54,892 nt of DNA, taken from assembly GCA_013416445.1 (NCBI GenBank), contig JACCER010000022.1, positions 1 through 54,892 of the forward strand, in the 5' to 3' direction. This DNA is from Alcaligenaceae bacterium (GTDB lineage: Bacteria > Pseudomonadota > Gammaproteobacteria > Burkholderiales > Burkholderiaceae_B). Both the position numbers and the translations under genes were made by a program. Within the stretch, counting starts at the first letter, position 1; each line of letters opens with the position of its first letter. This document shows positions 8,678 through 19,085 of the stretch, piece by piece. Below the pieces are notes generated by a model. It searched no databases and was not told the origin of the DNA. It was given only the letters and a program-made list of their open reading frames with translations.

Positions 8678-11600
8678 ATGCTTCATGCCTGCTGGCCATC
8701 GCTCAAGGCTGCGCCCTGGAATGAGTCGGCACCGGTAAGGGAGGAACTCTTCGGCATGGAAAGGCTGGAGCAGCATGCCGAAAGCCTGGCCGCCGCTCAG
8801 TTGGTTGCGCACAGGCCGCCGCGTGTGCTGTCTTTGCATAAACGACTGGAGGACAACGCAGTTGCTTTGCTGGCGGCCTATCGCGCCAGCGCTGCCGAAC
8901 TCGAAAGCGGGCAGGTTGTGGTGCCCGCCGCTGAATGGCTGCTTGATAATTACCACCTTGTCGAAGAGCAAGTTCGAGAAGTCAGGGACGATTTGCCGCC
9001 TGGTTTTTACCGGCAATTGCCTAAGCTGGCGACAGGGCCCTTGGCGGGCTACCCCAGGGTGTTTGGCCTGACCTGGGCTTTTGTTGCTCATACCGACAGC
9101 AATTTTGATCCTTATATCCTGAGGCGTTTTATTGCGGCTTATCAGCGGGTGCAGCCGTTGGATATTGGCGAGCTATGGGCGGTGGCAATTACCCTGCGTA
9201 TCGTGTTGATCGAAAATCTGCGGCGTCTGGCTGACGAGATCGGTGCTGGGCAAAAGTCCCGTGCTGATGCCGAGGCGCTGGCCAGCCGGCTGGTCGGGGC
9301 CAAGAGCATAGAGTTTGCGCTTGAAACCGATATCGCTACGCGAGCCGCCGGCCCTTTGTCTGAAGCGTTTGCTGTGCATCTGGTAAAGCGCCTGCGCGAT
9401 CAAGACCCCAGAACCACCCCTGCGCTAGGCTGGCTGGAACAGCGCCTGGGGCAGCAGGGCACGTCAATTGAGGAAATGGTGTTGCAAGCGCAGCAGCGGC
9501 AAGGCGCATCGAATGTGACCGTGCGCAACATCATTACCAGCATGCGGCTGATTTCCGCTATTGATTGGGCTGAGTTGTTTGAAAAAGTCAGCCTGGTCGA
9601 TAAGCGCCTATGCGAGGCGAGCGCTTTTGCCGCCATGGATTTCCCAACCCGCAACTTGTATCGCAGCGCTATTGAACAACTGGCTCGCGGTTCGGCCTTG
9701 TCTGAACTGGAAGTGGCTGATTGTGCACTGGCCGCCGCAAGCGTGGCGGCGACGCAGACGGCGGATGCCCGGCTCGCTTTACGCGTGGGCGACCCTGGCT
9801 ATCACCTGATAGCGGACGGGCGGCCCGCGTTGGAGCGGAGCATCGGGTTTCGCGCGCCCGTGCTGTTGCGCATCAGCCGGATTAATATCCGCCTTGGCAT
9901 ACGTGGTTATGTCGGGTCGATTTTATTTACCATTGCTTTATTGATAGGCTTGGCGCTGAGCGTGCTGGGTTTTTATGGGCTAGGCGAGGCCTGGCTGTTG
10001 CTGTTTGCCGTCGTTGCTTTTTTTCCGGTCAGTGAGTTGGCGACGGCGCTGGTTAACCGGGCGATTTCTTCAACCTTCAATGCCACTGCCTTGCCTGCGC
10101 TGGATATGAAGGCCGGGGTGCCGCCAGGGCTGAGAACCTTGGTGGCCGTACCCACCTTGCTAAGCAGTGAAGCCGACTTGCTGGAACAGATAGAAAGACT
10201 AGCGGTGCATTATCTGGGCGGTGCGAGCGGCGAGCTGGCCTTCGCCTTGTTATTGGATGGGCTGGATGCTGATCAAGAGGTCATGCCCGGCGATGCGCCG
10301 TTGCTGGCTGTAGCTGCCGCCGCCATTCAGGAACTAAATCAACGCTATGGCCCTGGCCCGGGTGGCGATCGTTTCCTGCTCTTGTACCGCCGCCGTGTTT
10401 TTAATGCGGGTGAGAACATCTGGATGGGATGGGAGCGCAAGCGTGGCAAGCTGCATGAGCTGAACCGGCTTTTGCGTGGGGCTGTTGACACTACTTATAT
10501 ACCGATCGGGCAGGCCGGGCTGCAGGTGCCAGCCAATGTGCATTTTGTGATTACCCTGGATGCCGATACCCGTCTGCCCAGAGACGCCGCGCAGCGCCTG
10601 ATCGGGAAAATGGCTCACCCCTTGAACCAGCCGCAGTTTGATGCCATGCAGCAACGGGTGACCAATGGCTACGCCATACTTCAGCCGCGCGTCACCCCCG
10701 CGTTGCCGGTAGGGTGCGAGGGCTCAGTCTATCAAAAGGTGTTCTCCAGCCCAGGCGGCATGGACCCTTATGCGGCGACTATATCCGATGTGTATCAAGA
10801 CTTGTTCGGAGAAGGCTCCTATACCGGCAAAGGTATCTACGATGTAGATGCCTTTGAGGCAGCTTTAGCTGGCCGGGTACCGGATAATGCCATGCTCAGC
10901 CACGATTTGTTCGAAGGGATTTTTGCTCGCGCCGGCCTGGCCTCTGATGTCGAGGTGGTCGAGGAATTTCCATCGCGCTACGATGTGGCCGCTAGGCGCC
11001 AGCATCGTTGGACGCGCGGCGATTGGCAGTTGTTGCCGTGGCTGCTCGGGCGCACTGCGAAAGGCCAGGCGCTGCCGTCGGTGGGGCGTGGGAAGATGCT
11101 GGATAACCTGCGTCGCTCTTTGTTTGCGCCGTGCAGCTTGGTGGCGCTGGGATGCTCATGGTTGATGCCTATGCCAGCCAGTGCACTGGCCACCTTGTTC
11201 ATTCTTGGTTGTATCCTGATTCCGGCATTTCTACCTTGCTTTTTTTCTTTGTTGCCGCGTCGTAGCGGCATCAGCATGCAAAGTCGCATTGATACCTTGC
11301 TTGCCGATTTGCGGCAGGCGGGCATGCAGGCCTTTCTTGGCATTGCCTTCCTGGGGGATCAGGCATGGAATATGGGTGACGCCATTGTCAGGACCTTGAC
11401 CCGTCTTTTCATAACGCGGCGCCACTTGCTGGAATGGGCTACGGCTGCGCAACTGTCTGGCAGTCCGCAGTTGGGGCTGCGCGGCTGCTATGAAAGCATG
11501 GCGGGCGGCACCTTGCTGGCGCTGGCGGTGGCGGTAGGCGCCGTTCTTGTCAGGCCCGAATCGTGGCCATTGGCATTGCCCCTGGCTTTGCTGTGGCTGG

Positions 11601-14600
11601 CTGCTCCCGCGCTGGCCTTGTGGGCAAGTCAGCCGCAAAGACAGTACCAGGCCGGCAGACTGTCGGCATCAGATGCCGAGGAACTGCGCCTCACGGCGCG
11701 TAAAACCTGGCGCTTCTTTGAAACCTTTGTGACAGCCGCGGATAATTACCTGCCGCCGGATAATTACCAGGAAAATCCCAGGCCCATATTGGCTCGTCGT
11801 ACTTCGCCCACCAATATAGGCCTGTATTTGTTGTCTGCGGTTGCCGCGCGCGATTTTGGGTGGGCGGGCACCGTGCAAACGGTGGAGCGGCTTGAAGCTA
11901 CCCTGGCAACCATGAACGGGCTCGCGCGTTTCAAGGGGCATTATTTCAACTGGTATGGCACGGAAGACTTGCGTCCGCTGGAACCTCCTTACGTTTCATC
12001 AGTCGACAGCGGCAATCTGGCCGGCCACTTGATTACGGTGGCTCAGGCCTGCGAGGAATGGGCAAGCCAACTCAGTTCTCCAGACATCAGGCCAGGCTTG
12101 CAAGATAATTTTCGCCAGGCCCGCAAGTCTATCGTTATGTTGCTGGGCCTGGGCAACGAGCGTGGCAGGCAGCTTGATGCCTTGCTTGAGGAGATCGGGA
12201 CGAGACTTGAAGATACGCGACCAGTCCAGCTACCGCTGCGCAGCTTGGGCCGCCTGGTTGGCAAGGCCGCCGAGGCACTGCGCGGCCTGGTGCCGTCAGT
12301 GGCCGACGAAGGCTCTATTGATGCGCTGTTCTGGATAGACGCAATGGGCGACCTGATCGCACAGCACGAGCGTGATCGGCAAGCTATCGATCAGGTGTCG
12401 TCCGATTTGACCACCAGGCTGGGTGCGGTGGCGAATACAGCGCGGGCGATGGCGCTCGCCATGGATTTTTCCTTTCTTCTTGTCCCGGACCGGCAATTGC
12501 TGTCCGTAGGCTATTCATTGGAAGACAATAGCCTGGACCCCAGTTGCTACGATTTGCTGGCGTCGGAAGCCAGGCTGGCCAGCCTGTTCGCCATCGCCAA
12601 GGGCGATGCGCCCACGCGCCACTGGTGGCGCCTGGGGCGTACAGCAACACCGCTGGGCCACGGGGCTGCGTTGATTTCGTGGTCGGGGTCCATGTTCGAG
12701 TATTTGATGCCCGCGCTGGTCATGCGCGCGCCTTATGGCAGTTTGCTGGATCAGACCAATCGGCTGGTGGTAGAGCGCCAGCAGTCATATGGGCGTTCGC
12801 TGAATATCCCCTGGGGCATGTCCGAGTCGGCCTATAACGCTCGCGATATGGAATTTACTTATCAGTATTCGAACTTTGGTGTGCCTGGCCTGGGCCTCAA
12901 GCGCGGACTTTCTGAAAACCGGGTGATTGCTCCTTATGCTACCGGGCTGGCCGCCATGATAGACCCCGCAGGCGCGCAACAAAATTTCAAGCGCTTGGCC
13001 CATATGGGCGCGCTGGGTCGTTATGGTTTTTACGAGGCATTGGACTTTACCGCCGCGCGCCTGCCGGGCGACAGCAACGTGGCGATCGTGCACAATTTCA
13101 TGGCCCATCATCAGGGCATGACCATAGTGGCCATTGCCAATGCCTTGCAGGGCGGCCGGATGCGGGACCGTTTTCACCGTGAAGCCATGATACAGGCCTG
13201 TGAATTATTGCTGCAAGAGCGCATGCCCAGAATGGTGGCTGTAGCCCACCCGCGCGCCGAGGAAGTCAATGTTTCAGCGATTATGGCCAGAGACAGCGCA
13301 CTGGTGGTGCGCCGCCTGAAAGGGCTCTCTTCTGGCGCGCCTGTTACACATTTGCTATCGAATGGACGTTATACCGTGATGGTGACGGCGGCAGGCGCAG
13401 GTTACAGCCGCTGGCGCGATATGGCGGTGACACGCTGGCAGGAAGATTCCACTACCGATCATTACGGCACCTTTGTTTTTTTGCGTGATATGCAAAACGG
13501 TCATGTATGGTCGGCCGGAATGCAACCGATAGGCGGTGCCAGCGATCACGATGAGGTCGTCTTCAGCGAAGACTATGCGGAATTCATGCGCCGCGACGGC
13601 TCTTTGGCTTCGACCATGGATGTGCTGGTGTCGGGCGAGGATGACGGCGAGGTGCGTCGTGTTTCCCTCGCCAATAGTGGGTGGCGGGCGCGTGAAATCG
13701 AACTGACGTCTTATGCTGAAATCGTCCTGGCCACACCTGCCGCAGATAATGCGCATCCGGCCTTTGCCAAGATGTTCGTCGTTACCGAGCACTTGGACGA
13801 GTTCAGCGCGCTGATAGCCACCAGGCGTACACGCTCGGACAATGAGCCGCAGATATGGGCCGCCCACTTTGCCGTGGTGCAGGGCGAATCTGTTACTGAA
13901 CCGCAATACGAATCGGATCGTGCACGCTTTATTGGCCGGGGCAATACGGTGGGTACAGCCAGCGCCTTGGTCGACGGTCAGCCGCTATCCAATACCGTGG
14001 GTACGGTGCTGGATCCGATTTTCTCTGTGCGTTATCGTCTGCTGATCGCACCAGGCACGGTCGCCAGAGTCGCATTCTGGACCATCGTTGCAGCGTCCCG
14101 GGACGAGCTGATCGACCTGATCGATAAGCATCATGACCGCAGCGCCTACGACAGGGCCAAAACGCTGGCTTGGACGCAGGCGCAGGTGCAGCTCAGGCAT
14201 TTTGCCATCGAGACGGAAGAAGCTGCCGATTTCCAGCGTCTGGCCGCGCCCATACTGTATTCAGATCCGCACTTCAGGGCGCCATCCGAAACGATGATAC
14301 GCGGCGCCGGGCCGCAGTCGGCCTTGTGGCCGCAAGCGATCTCCGGTGATCTGCCCATCGTATTGTTGAGAATCAACGACATGGAAGATATCGCCCAGGT
14401 TCGTCAGTTGTTGCGCGCGCATGAGTATTGGCGTATGAAACGCCTGGCGGTAGACCTGGTTATCCTCAACGAGCGCGCTTCTTCTTATATCCAGGATCTC
14501 CAGGCCGCTATCGAGGCAGCGGTGCGCAGCAGTCAGTCGGTGCCTCGATTTCGCGGAGAAGCGGCACTGGGTGCAGTCTACGCCTTGCGGGCCGATTTAA

Positions 14601-17176
14601 TGGGCCTGGATACGCGTGCCTTGTTGCAGTCAGTGGCCAGGGTGACCCTGCGTGCGCAAGCGGGGTCGATTGCCGAGCAGCTTGCGCGCGTGGCGCAGAA
14701 GCCGCTTGCTCCTGACGCCGTTCATCACCAGGCTGTGCTGCCGCTTGCGCCGCCCTCGTCAGTTCATGAAGAGCTTGAGTTCTTCAATGGCCTCGGAGGT
14801 TTCGACAAGGGGGGGCGCGAATATGTAGTCGTCTTGAATGATGCGCAGTGCACTCCCATGCCCTGGATCAACGTGATTGCCAATCCGGGCTTCGGCTTTC
14901 AAGTCTCGGCCGAAGGCAGCGGCTATACCTGGGCGCAAAACAGCCGTGAGAATCAACTGACGCCCTGGTCCAATGACCCGATTCAGGACCCGGCCGGCGA
15001 AGTGATTTACGTACATGACGAAGCGACTGGCGAACTGTGGACGCCGACGGCCCTGCCGATACGCGATAGCGGTACCTATATTGCCCGGCACGGTCCAGGC
15101 TATAGTCGCCACGAGCATAATGCCAGCGATATCATGCTGAAGCTGTTGCAATACGTGCCATTGGCTGATCCCATCAAGATTTCGCGCCTGAAGTTGCGTA
15201 ATTTGTCGGATTTGCCACGCCAGCTGTCGATTACGGCCTATGCCGAGTGGGTGCTGGGTACGTCCCGTGGTGCGTCGGGGCCTTTCATTATCACGAAGAT
15301 GGATGAAACCACTGGCGCCATGCTGGCTTACAAACCCTGGAATACAGCTTTCCCGGGCCGGGTGGCATTTTCCGATCTGGGTGGCCGGCAAAGCACCTGG
15401 ACTGCCGACCGCAGTGAGTTCATTGGCCGTTATGGCAATCTGGCCGCACCCGCCGGGCTGGTCGGCGGCACGCCTCTTTCTGGAGTGACAGGGGCTGGGC
15501 TGGATCCGTGCTCGGCCTTGCAATGCATGGTCATGCTGGAGCCTGGCGAGGAAGTCGAGCTGGTCTGGTTCTTGGGGCAATGTGGTTCAGAGGATGACGC
15601 CAGGGCCTTGATTACCCGTTACCGCAACGAAGACCTTGACGCCGTGCTGGAGCAGGTTGTCGGCCAGTGGAACCGTGTGCTGGGCGCGGTGCAGGTCAAG
15701 ACGCCTGATAGGGCCATGGACATCATGCTCAATGGCTGGCTGCTTTATCAGACGCTGGCTTGCCGTATCTGGGCGCGCTCGGCGTTTTACCAGGCCAGTG
15801 GCGCTTACGGCTTTCGTGACCAGCTTCAGGACGGCATGGCGCTTGCCTTCGCCGCCCCCGAACTGGCTCGCGAGCACTTGTTGCGCGCTGCAGGCCGTCA
15901 GTTTATCGAGGGCGACGTGCAACATTGGTGGCTGCCGCATTCGGGGCAGGGCGTGCGCACCCGTATTTCAGATGATCGTGTCTGGATGGCCTACGCCGCC
16001 GCCATCTATATCGAGCAAACAGGCGATGTGGCGGTTCTGGATGAGCAGCGGCCTTTTCTTGAAGGTCAATTGCTTGCTCCTGGCGAGCACGATGCTTTTT
16101 TTCAGCCTATGCAAGCTGAAGAGTCGGCTTCGTTGTATGAGCATTGTGCGCGTGGCCTGGATCAGAGTATAGCCATGAGCGGCGAGCAGGGCTTGCCGCT
16201 GATGGGGGGAGGCGACTGGAATGATGGCATGAACCGTGTGGGCGAGGGCGGCAAGGGGGAAAGCGTGTGGCTGGGCTGGCTGTTGCTGAAAGCCATAGCC
16301 CTGTTCGCGCCGCTGGCCTATAGCCGAGAGCCCGATCGTGCACAGCGCTGGCGCGCCCATGCGACGGCCTTGCAGGCGGCCATCGAACGTGTCGCTTGGG
16401 ATGGCCAGTGGTACAGGCGGGCCACCTTTGATAATGGCAGCTGGATAGGCGCCAAAGACAGTCTTGAGTGCCGGATTGATTCTATTGCGCAGTCTTGGGC
16501 GGTCTTGTCAGATGCCGCCGATCCGGTGCGCGCCGCGATGGCGATGGCGGCGCTTGATCAGCATCTTATTCGTCGTGATGATGGCGTGGCCCTGCTGTTT
16601 ATTCCGCCTTTCGACAAGATATCGCAAGATCCCGGTTATATCAAAGGCTATCCGCCCGGGCTGCGGGAAAACGGTGGGCAATACAGCCATGCCGCCATGT
16701 GGGCAATATGGGCGTTTGCCAGGCTGGACCAGGGAGACAAGGCGGCGGAGCTATTTGCAATGCTCAACCCGATCAACCATACACGTACGCCGGATGCGGT
16801 AGAGCGCTACAAGGCCGAACCCTATGTCATTGCAGCTGATGTTTATTCACTTGCGCCTCATGCGGGACGCGCGGGCTGGAGCTGGTACACCGGTTCGGCG
16901 GCATGGATGTATCGGGCAGGTGTGGAAGGCATATTGGGTATACGCTGGGAAGGAGCCATGCTGGTTATCGAGCCCCGGTTGCCACAGGCCTGGCCAGGCT
17001 TTGAGGCTAGCGTCAGACTCGGTCCCGCCAGCTATGTCGTGCTGGTTGATAATTCGGCTGGTTCTGGTGCCGGCGATACGCGGGCCACGCTCGATGGCCA
17101 GCGCATCGATTGTTCTTCAGGCTGTGTGCGGGTGCCGGTGATCGAGGGTGAGCATCGTTTACTGATATCGCTATAG
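8678..17176 (+). CDS. ndvB: Cyclic beta-1,2-glucan synthase (NdvB-like)
   Basis: Giant membrane enzyme that builds cyclic beta-1,2-glucans from UDP-glucose, known for osmoadaptation and host interaction in rhizobia and Brucella. About 2832 residues from ATG 8678; the frame is open back to 8519 but that part is not family-like. Order seen: N-terminal VREELFGMERLEQHAESLA block; membrane helices near residue 430; a GT84 glycosyltransferase domain with DADTRLP near 630 and the QHRW motif near 775; two further helix groups near 830-860 and 950-980; a glycoamylase-like domain near 1340-1490 (YGRSLNIPWGMSESAY); and a C-terminal GH94 phosphorylase-type domain with the catalytic-Asp motif GDWNDGMNR near 2515 and GYPPGLRENGGQYSHA near 2655. 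All key motifs are present. Confidence 0.93.
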   Translation: MLHACWPSLKAAPWNESAPVREELFGMERLEQHAESLAAAQLVAHRPPRVLSLHKRLEDNAVALLAAYRASAAELESGQVVVPAAEWLLDNYHLVEEQVREVRDDLPPGFYRQLPKLATGPLAGYPRVFGLTWAFVAHTDSNFDPYILRRFIAAYQRVQPLDIGELWAVAITLRIVLIENLRRLADEIGAGQKSRADAEALASRLVGAKSIEFALETDIATRAAGPLSEAFAVHLVKRLRDQDPRTTPALGWLEQRLGQQGTSIEEMVLQAQQRQGASNVTVRNIITSMRLISAIDWAELFEKVSLVDKRLCEASAFAAMDFPTRNLYRSAIEQLARGSALSELEVADCALAAASVAATQTADARLALRVGDPGYHLIADGRPALERSIGFRAPVLLRISRINIRLGIRGYVGSILFTIALLIGLALSVLGFYGLGEAWLLLFAVVAFFPVSELATALVNRAISSTFNATALPALDMKAGVPPGLRTLVAVPTLLSSEADLLEQIERLAVHYLGGASGELAFALLLDGLDADQEVMPGDAPLLAVAAAAIQELNQRYGPGPGGDRFLLLYRRRVFNAGENIWMGWERKRGKLHELNRLLRGAVDTTYIPIGQAGLQVPANVHFVITLDADTRLPRDAAQRLIGKMAHPLNQPQFDAMQQRVTNGYAILQPRVTPALPVGCEGSVYQKVFSSPGGMDPYAATISDVYQDLFGEGSYTGKGIYDVDAFEAALAGRVPDNAMLSHDLFEGIFARAGLASDVEVVEEFPSRYDVAARRQHRWTRGDWQLLPWLLGRTAKGQALPSVGRGKMLDNLRRSLFAPCSLVALGCSWLMPMPASALATLFILGCILIPAFLPCFFSLLPRRSGISMQSRIDTLLADLRQAGMQAFLGIAFLGDQAWNMGDAIVRTLTRLFITRRHLLEWATAAQLSGSPQLGLRGCYESMAGGTLLALAVAVGAVLVRPESWPLALPLALLWLAAPALALWASQPQRQYQAGRLSASDAEELRLTARKTWRFFETFVTAADNYLPPDNYQENPRPILARRTSPTNIGLYLLSAVAARDFGWAGTVQTVERLEATLATMNGLARFKGHYFNWYGTEDLRPLEPPYVSSVDSGNLAGHLITVAQACEEWASQLSSPDIRPGLQDNFRQARKSIVMLLGLGNERGRQLDALLEEIGTRLEDTRPVQLPLRSLGRLVGKAAEALRGLVPSVADEGSIDALFWIDAMGDLIAQHERDRQAIDQVSSDLTTRLGAVANTARAMALAMDFSFLLVPDRQLLSVGYSLEDNSLDPSCYDLLASEARLASLFAIAKGDAPTRHWWRLGRTATPLGHGAALISWSGSMFEYLMPALVMRAPYGSLLDQTNRLVVERQQSYGRSLNIPWGMSESAYNARDMEFTYQYSNFGVPGLGLKRGLSENRVIAPYATGLAAMIDPAGAQQNFKRLAHMGALGRYGFYEALDFTAARLPGDSNVAIVHNFMAHHQGMTIVAIANALQGGRMRDRFHREAMIQACELLLQERMPRMVAVAHPRAEEVNVSAIMARDSALVVRRLKGLSSGAPVTHLLSNGRYTVMVTAAGAGYSRWRDMAVTRWQEDSTTDHYGTFVFLRDMQNGHVWSAGMQPIGGASDHDEVVFSEDYAEFMRRDGSLASTMDVLVSGEDDGEVRRVSLANSGWRAREIELTSYAEIVLATPAADNAHPAFAKMFVVTEHLDEFSALIATRRTRSDNEPQIWAAHFAVVQGESVTEPQYESDRARFIGRGNTVGTASALVDGQPLSNTVGTVLDPIFSVRYRLLIAPGTVARVAFWTIVAASRDELIDLIDKHHDRSAYDRAKTLAWTQAQVQLRHFAIETEEAADFQRLAAPILYSDPHFRAPSETMIRGAGPQSALWPQAISGDLPIVLLRINDMEDIAQVRQLLRAHEYWRMKRLAVDLVILNERASSYIQDLQAAIEAAVRSSQSVPRFRGEAALGAVYALRADLMGLDTRALLQSVARVTLRAQAGSIAEQLARVAQKPLAPDAVHHQAVLPLAPPSSVHEELEFFNGLGGFDKGGREYVVVLNDAQCTPMPWINVIANPGFGFQVSAEGSGYTWAQNSRENQLTPWSNDPIQDPAGEVIYVHDEATGELWTPTALPIRDSGTYIARHGPGYSRHEHNASDIMLKLLQYVPLADPIKISRLKLRNLSDLPRQLSITAYAEWVLGTSRGASGPFIITKMDETTGAMLAYKPWNTAFPGRVAFSDLGGRQSTWTADRSEFIGRYGNLAAPAGLVGGTPLSGVTGAGLDPCSALQCMVMLEPGEEVELVWFLGQCGSEDDARALITRYRNEDLDAVLEQVVGQWNRVLGAVQVKTPDRAMDIMLNGWLLYQTLACRIWARSAFYQASGAYGFRDQLQDGMALAFAAPELAREHLLRAAGRQFIEGDVQHWWLPHSGQGVRTRISDDRVWMAYAAAIYIEQTGDVAVLDEQRPFLEGQLLAPGEHDAFFQPMQAEESASLYEHCARGLDQSIAMSGEQGLPLMGGGDWNDGMNRVGEGGKGESVWLGWLLLKAIALFAPLAYSREPDRAQRWRAHATALQAAIERVAWDGQWYRRATFDNGSWIGAKDSLECRIDSIAQSWAVLSDAADPVRAAMAMAALDQHLIRRDDGVALLFIPPFDKISQDPGYIKGYPPGLRENGGQYSHAAMWAIWAFARLDQGDKAAELFAMLNPINHTRTPDAVERYKAEPYVIAADVYSLAPHAGRAGWSWYTGSAAWMYRAGVEGILGIRWEGAMLVIEPRLPQAWPGFEASVRLGPASYVVLVDNSAGSGAGDTRATLDGQRIDCSSGCVRVPVIEGEHRLLISL

Positions 17177-17199
17177 GCGTCTTAAAAAACCTATGCTGC

Positions 17200-18762
17200 T
17201 TAAAGCAGCCAGTCTATGGGCAGATGCGACAGGAAGCTTACGCTGGCGCGTCGCCAGAAGCTGGCATTGGGTTCAGTGTCGTAGCGTATGGTGCCGTCGC
17301 GGCGCTGTTCCGTCCAGTACAGATGGCCACTGTCCGACAAATGAACCTGGTAGGCGATGTCCAGCACTTCGTCGTGGAACACGGATTGAATATTTTGTGC
17401 CAGGCTGGGGCTGTCTATGACGAAACCTAGCTCGGTATTCAGCTTGGCGGAACGAGGATCAAAATTGAACGAACCTACGAAAATACGTTTGCCGTCCACG
17501 GAAAATGTTTTGGCGTGCAGGCTGGAACCCGAGCTGCCGAATCGCCCCGTGCCCTTGCTTTTACGTGGTGAAGACGGTGTGCGCTTCATTTCGTAGAGTT
17601 CGATGCCGGCCTTGAGCAAGGGTTTGCGTCGTTTGGCATAGCCGGCGTGTACGGCGGCTACGTCGGTGGCGTCCAGCGAGTTGGTCAGTATGCCGATTTT
17701 GACGCCGCGCTGCGCCATCGCCACGAAGCCCTTGACGCCTGTCGCGCCTGGTACGAAGTAAGGAGAAACCAGCGTAAGTTCGGATTCCGGCTTGCCTATG
17801 ATTTGATCAAGCCCATGAATAAGAAGTTGCTTGGGCGGTACTTGTCCCAGCCCTTTGCGCGGGTCGTCGCTGACCATGTGCGTGGGCGCCCATTCCAGCT
17901 CCAGGGTCCCATTGGTTAGGTCGCGAACCAGGCTGGAGTCGTGCAAGGCTTGCACGTAGGCCTTGGCGCGTGGGTTGTGCTCTAGTGTGTTTGCATCTGC
18001 AGCCAGTGCTGCAAGCTTGGCGGGATCGGCTTTGGGCAACAGCAGATTGACGGGGTAAGACGACTGACTGTTCCAATAGCGGTCGAAATCCTCGGATACA
18101 TCTTTGACCACTGGACCCACCGCCGCCACGTCCAGGTCGGCAAACAGTACGCCGTCGGTCGCGCCAAAATACTCGTCACCGATATTGCGCCCGCCCACGA
18201 TGGTGATCTGGTTGTCGGCGGTAAACGATTTGTTGTGCATGCGCCGATTGAGGCGTGAGAAATCTGTGACATAGCCTATCCAGCGCTGCGAGCGTATGAC
18301 AAAGGGATTGAACAGGCGAACTTCAATGTTGGGGTGCGAGTCAAGTGCCGCCAGCGTGGCGTCCAACCCGGGCGTATTGTTGTCATCCAGTAGCAGACGC
18401 ACGTGAACGCCGCGGTCGGCGGCCGCATGCAGAGCCTGGAACAGCAAGGTGCCAGTCAGGTCTTTATGCCAGATATAGTATTGGACATCGAGCGTACTTA
18501 CGGCGGCTTCCGCCAGCAGGGCGCGCGCAGCAAAGGCGTCCAGGGGGTTGGCAAGCGGTGCTATGCCTGATTTGCCGGGATGAGCAGCCGCAAGTGGAGA
18601 GATGGCTTTGCCCAGGGGGGTGGCCATTGAAACCTCGTTCGCCAGTGCTTGCGACGCGCTGCGATGTTCCAGCGAGGGCAGGGAGCAGCAACCGGCCAAC
18701 AGCAGCAGCGCGCTTGTGCAGACAGCGATAAATGGCAGCACATAGCGGATTTTTATTTTCAT
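17200..18762 (-). CDS. Phospholipase D family lipoprotein (ClsC/YmdC-like)
   Basis: A 520-residue phospholipase-D superfamily protein, probably a cardiolipin-synthase-like or phosphodiesterase enzyme at the membrane. It has both HKD motifs: HNKSFTAD followed by IVGGRNIGDEYF near residue 174, and HAKTFSVD followed by VGSFNFDPRS near 415. The N-terminus is a lipoprotein signal with LLAGC lipobox. The start at ATG 18762 gives a compact signal peptide; an ATG nine codons earlier is also possible. It is convergent with the glucan synthase gene with 23 bases between stops. Confidence 0.88.
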   Translation of the reverse strand: MKIKIRYVLPFIAVCTSALLLLAGCCSLPSLEHRSASQALANEVSMATPLGKAISPLAAAHPGKSGIAPLANPLDAFAARALLAEAAVSTLDVQYYIWHKDLTGTLLFQALHAAADRGVHVRLLLDDNNTPGLDATLAALDSHPNIEVRLFNPFVIRSQRWIGYVTDFSRLNRRMHNKSFTADNQITIVGGRNIGDEYFGATDGVLFADLDVAAVGPVVKDVSEDFDRYWNSQSSYPVNLLLPKADPAKLAALAADANTLEHNPRAKAYVQALHDSSLVRDLTNGTLELEWAPTHMVSDDPRKGLGQVPPKQLLIHGLDQIIGKPESELTLVSPYFVPGATGVKGFVAMAQRGVKIGILTNSLDATDVAAVHAGYAKRRKPLLKAGIELYEMKRTPSSPRKSKGTGRFGSSGSSLHAKTFSVDGKRIFVGSFNFDPRSAKLNTELGFVIDSPSLAQNIQSVFHDEVLDIAYQVHLSDSGHLYWTEQRRDGTIRYDTEPNASFWRRASVSFLSHLPIDWLL

Positions 18763-18789
18763 GGTTCTGATCAGGCCCGGGTATTTCAT

Positions 18790-19085
18790 TATGCAGACGA
18801 TGAACTTATCCTTGTTGCACCGTGCAGTCTTTCTATTAGCGTAAATACCCTTATTCGATTCGAAGCCACCCTGGAATTTGAAAGATGTCGAATGTCTGTT
18901 TGCATGTAGGTAATATTAACTCAGTCAGGACTTTGGTCGAAGAAGGAGTAAGGGTGGCCGAGTTCCTGCCGGACGATCCTGTGGAAGATGTCGAACCTAT
19001 CGCTGTGCTGGCTCGCGTTCCCTCCGGTTTGACGTTTATACTTGGCTTGGGTTTTACGCGCCATGGTAAAAATACAGAGCAATAT
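18790..19085. other. Intergenic region upstream of the hydratase/dehydrogenase gene
   Basis: Roughly 290 bases between the divergent lipoprotein and multifunctional beta-oxidation genes. The beta-oxidation frame stays open through 18885-19085 (67 extra codons) but that stretch does not resemble the family and has no good ribosome-binding site, so I treat it as non-coding promoter DNA. Confidence 0.5.

Noticed and set aside
14759-15580. 273-codon minus-strand frame inside the glucan synthase
   Set aside because: Antisense shadow of a high-GC coding frame; the sense strand encodes a conserved part of the enzyme.
17195-17209. GCTGCT-TAA-AGCAGC hairpin between convergent genes as a terminator
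   Set aside because: Stem of only six base pairs, no adjacent T run, and it overlaps the lipoprotein stop codon; too weak to call.
18885-19085. N-terminal extension of the hydratase/dehydrogenase, or a 91-codon minus-strand gene in the same place
   Set aside because: Neither resembles a known protein nor has a good ribosome-binding site; ATG 19086 gives a family-like N-terminus.
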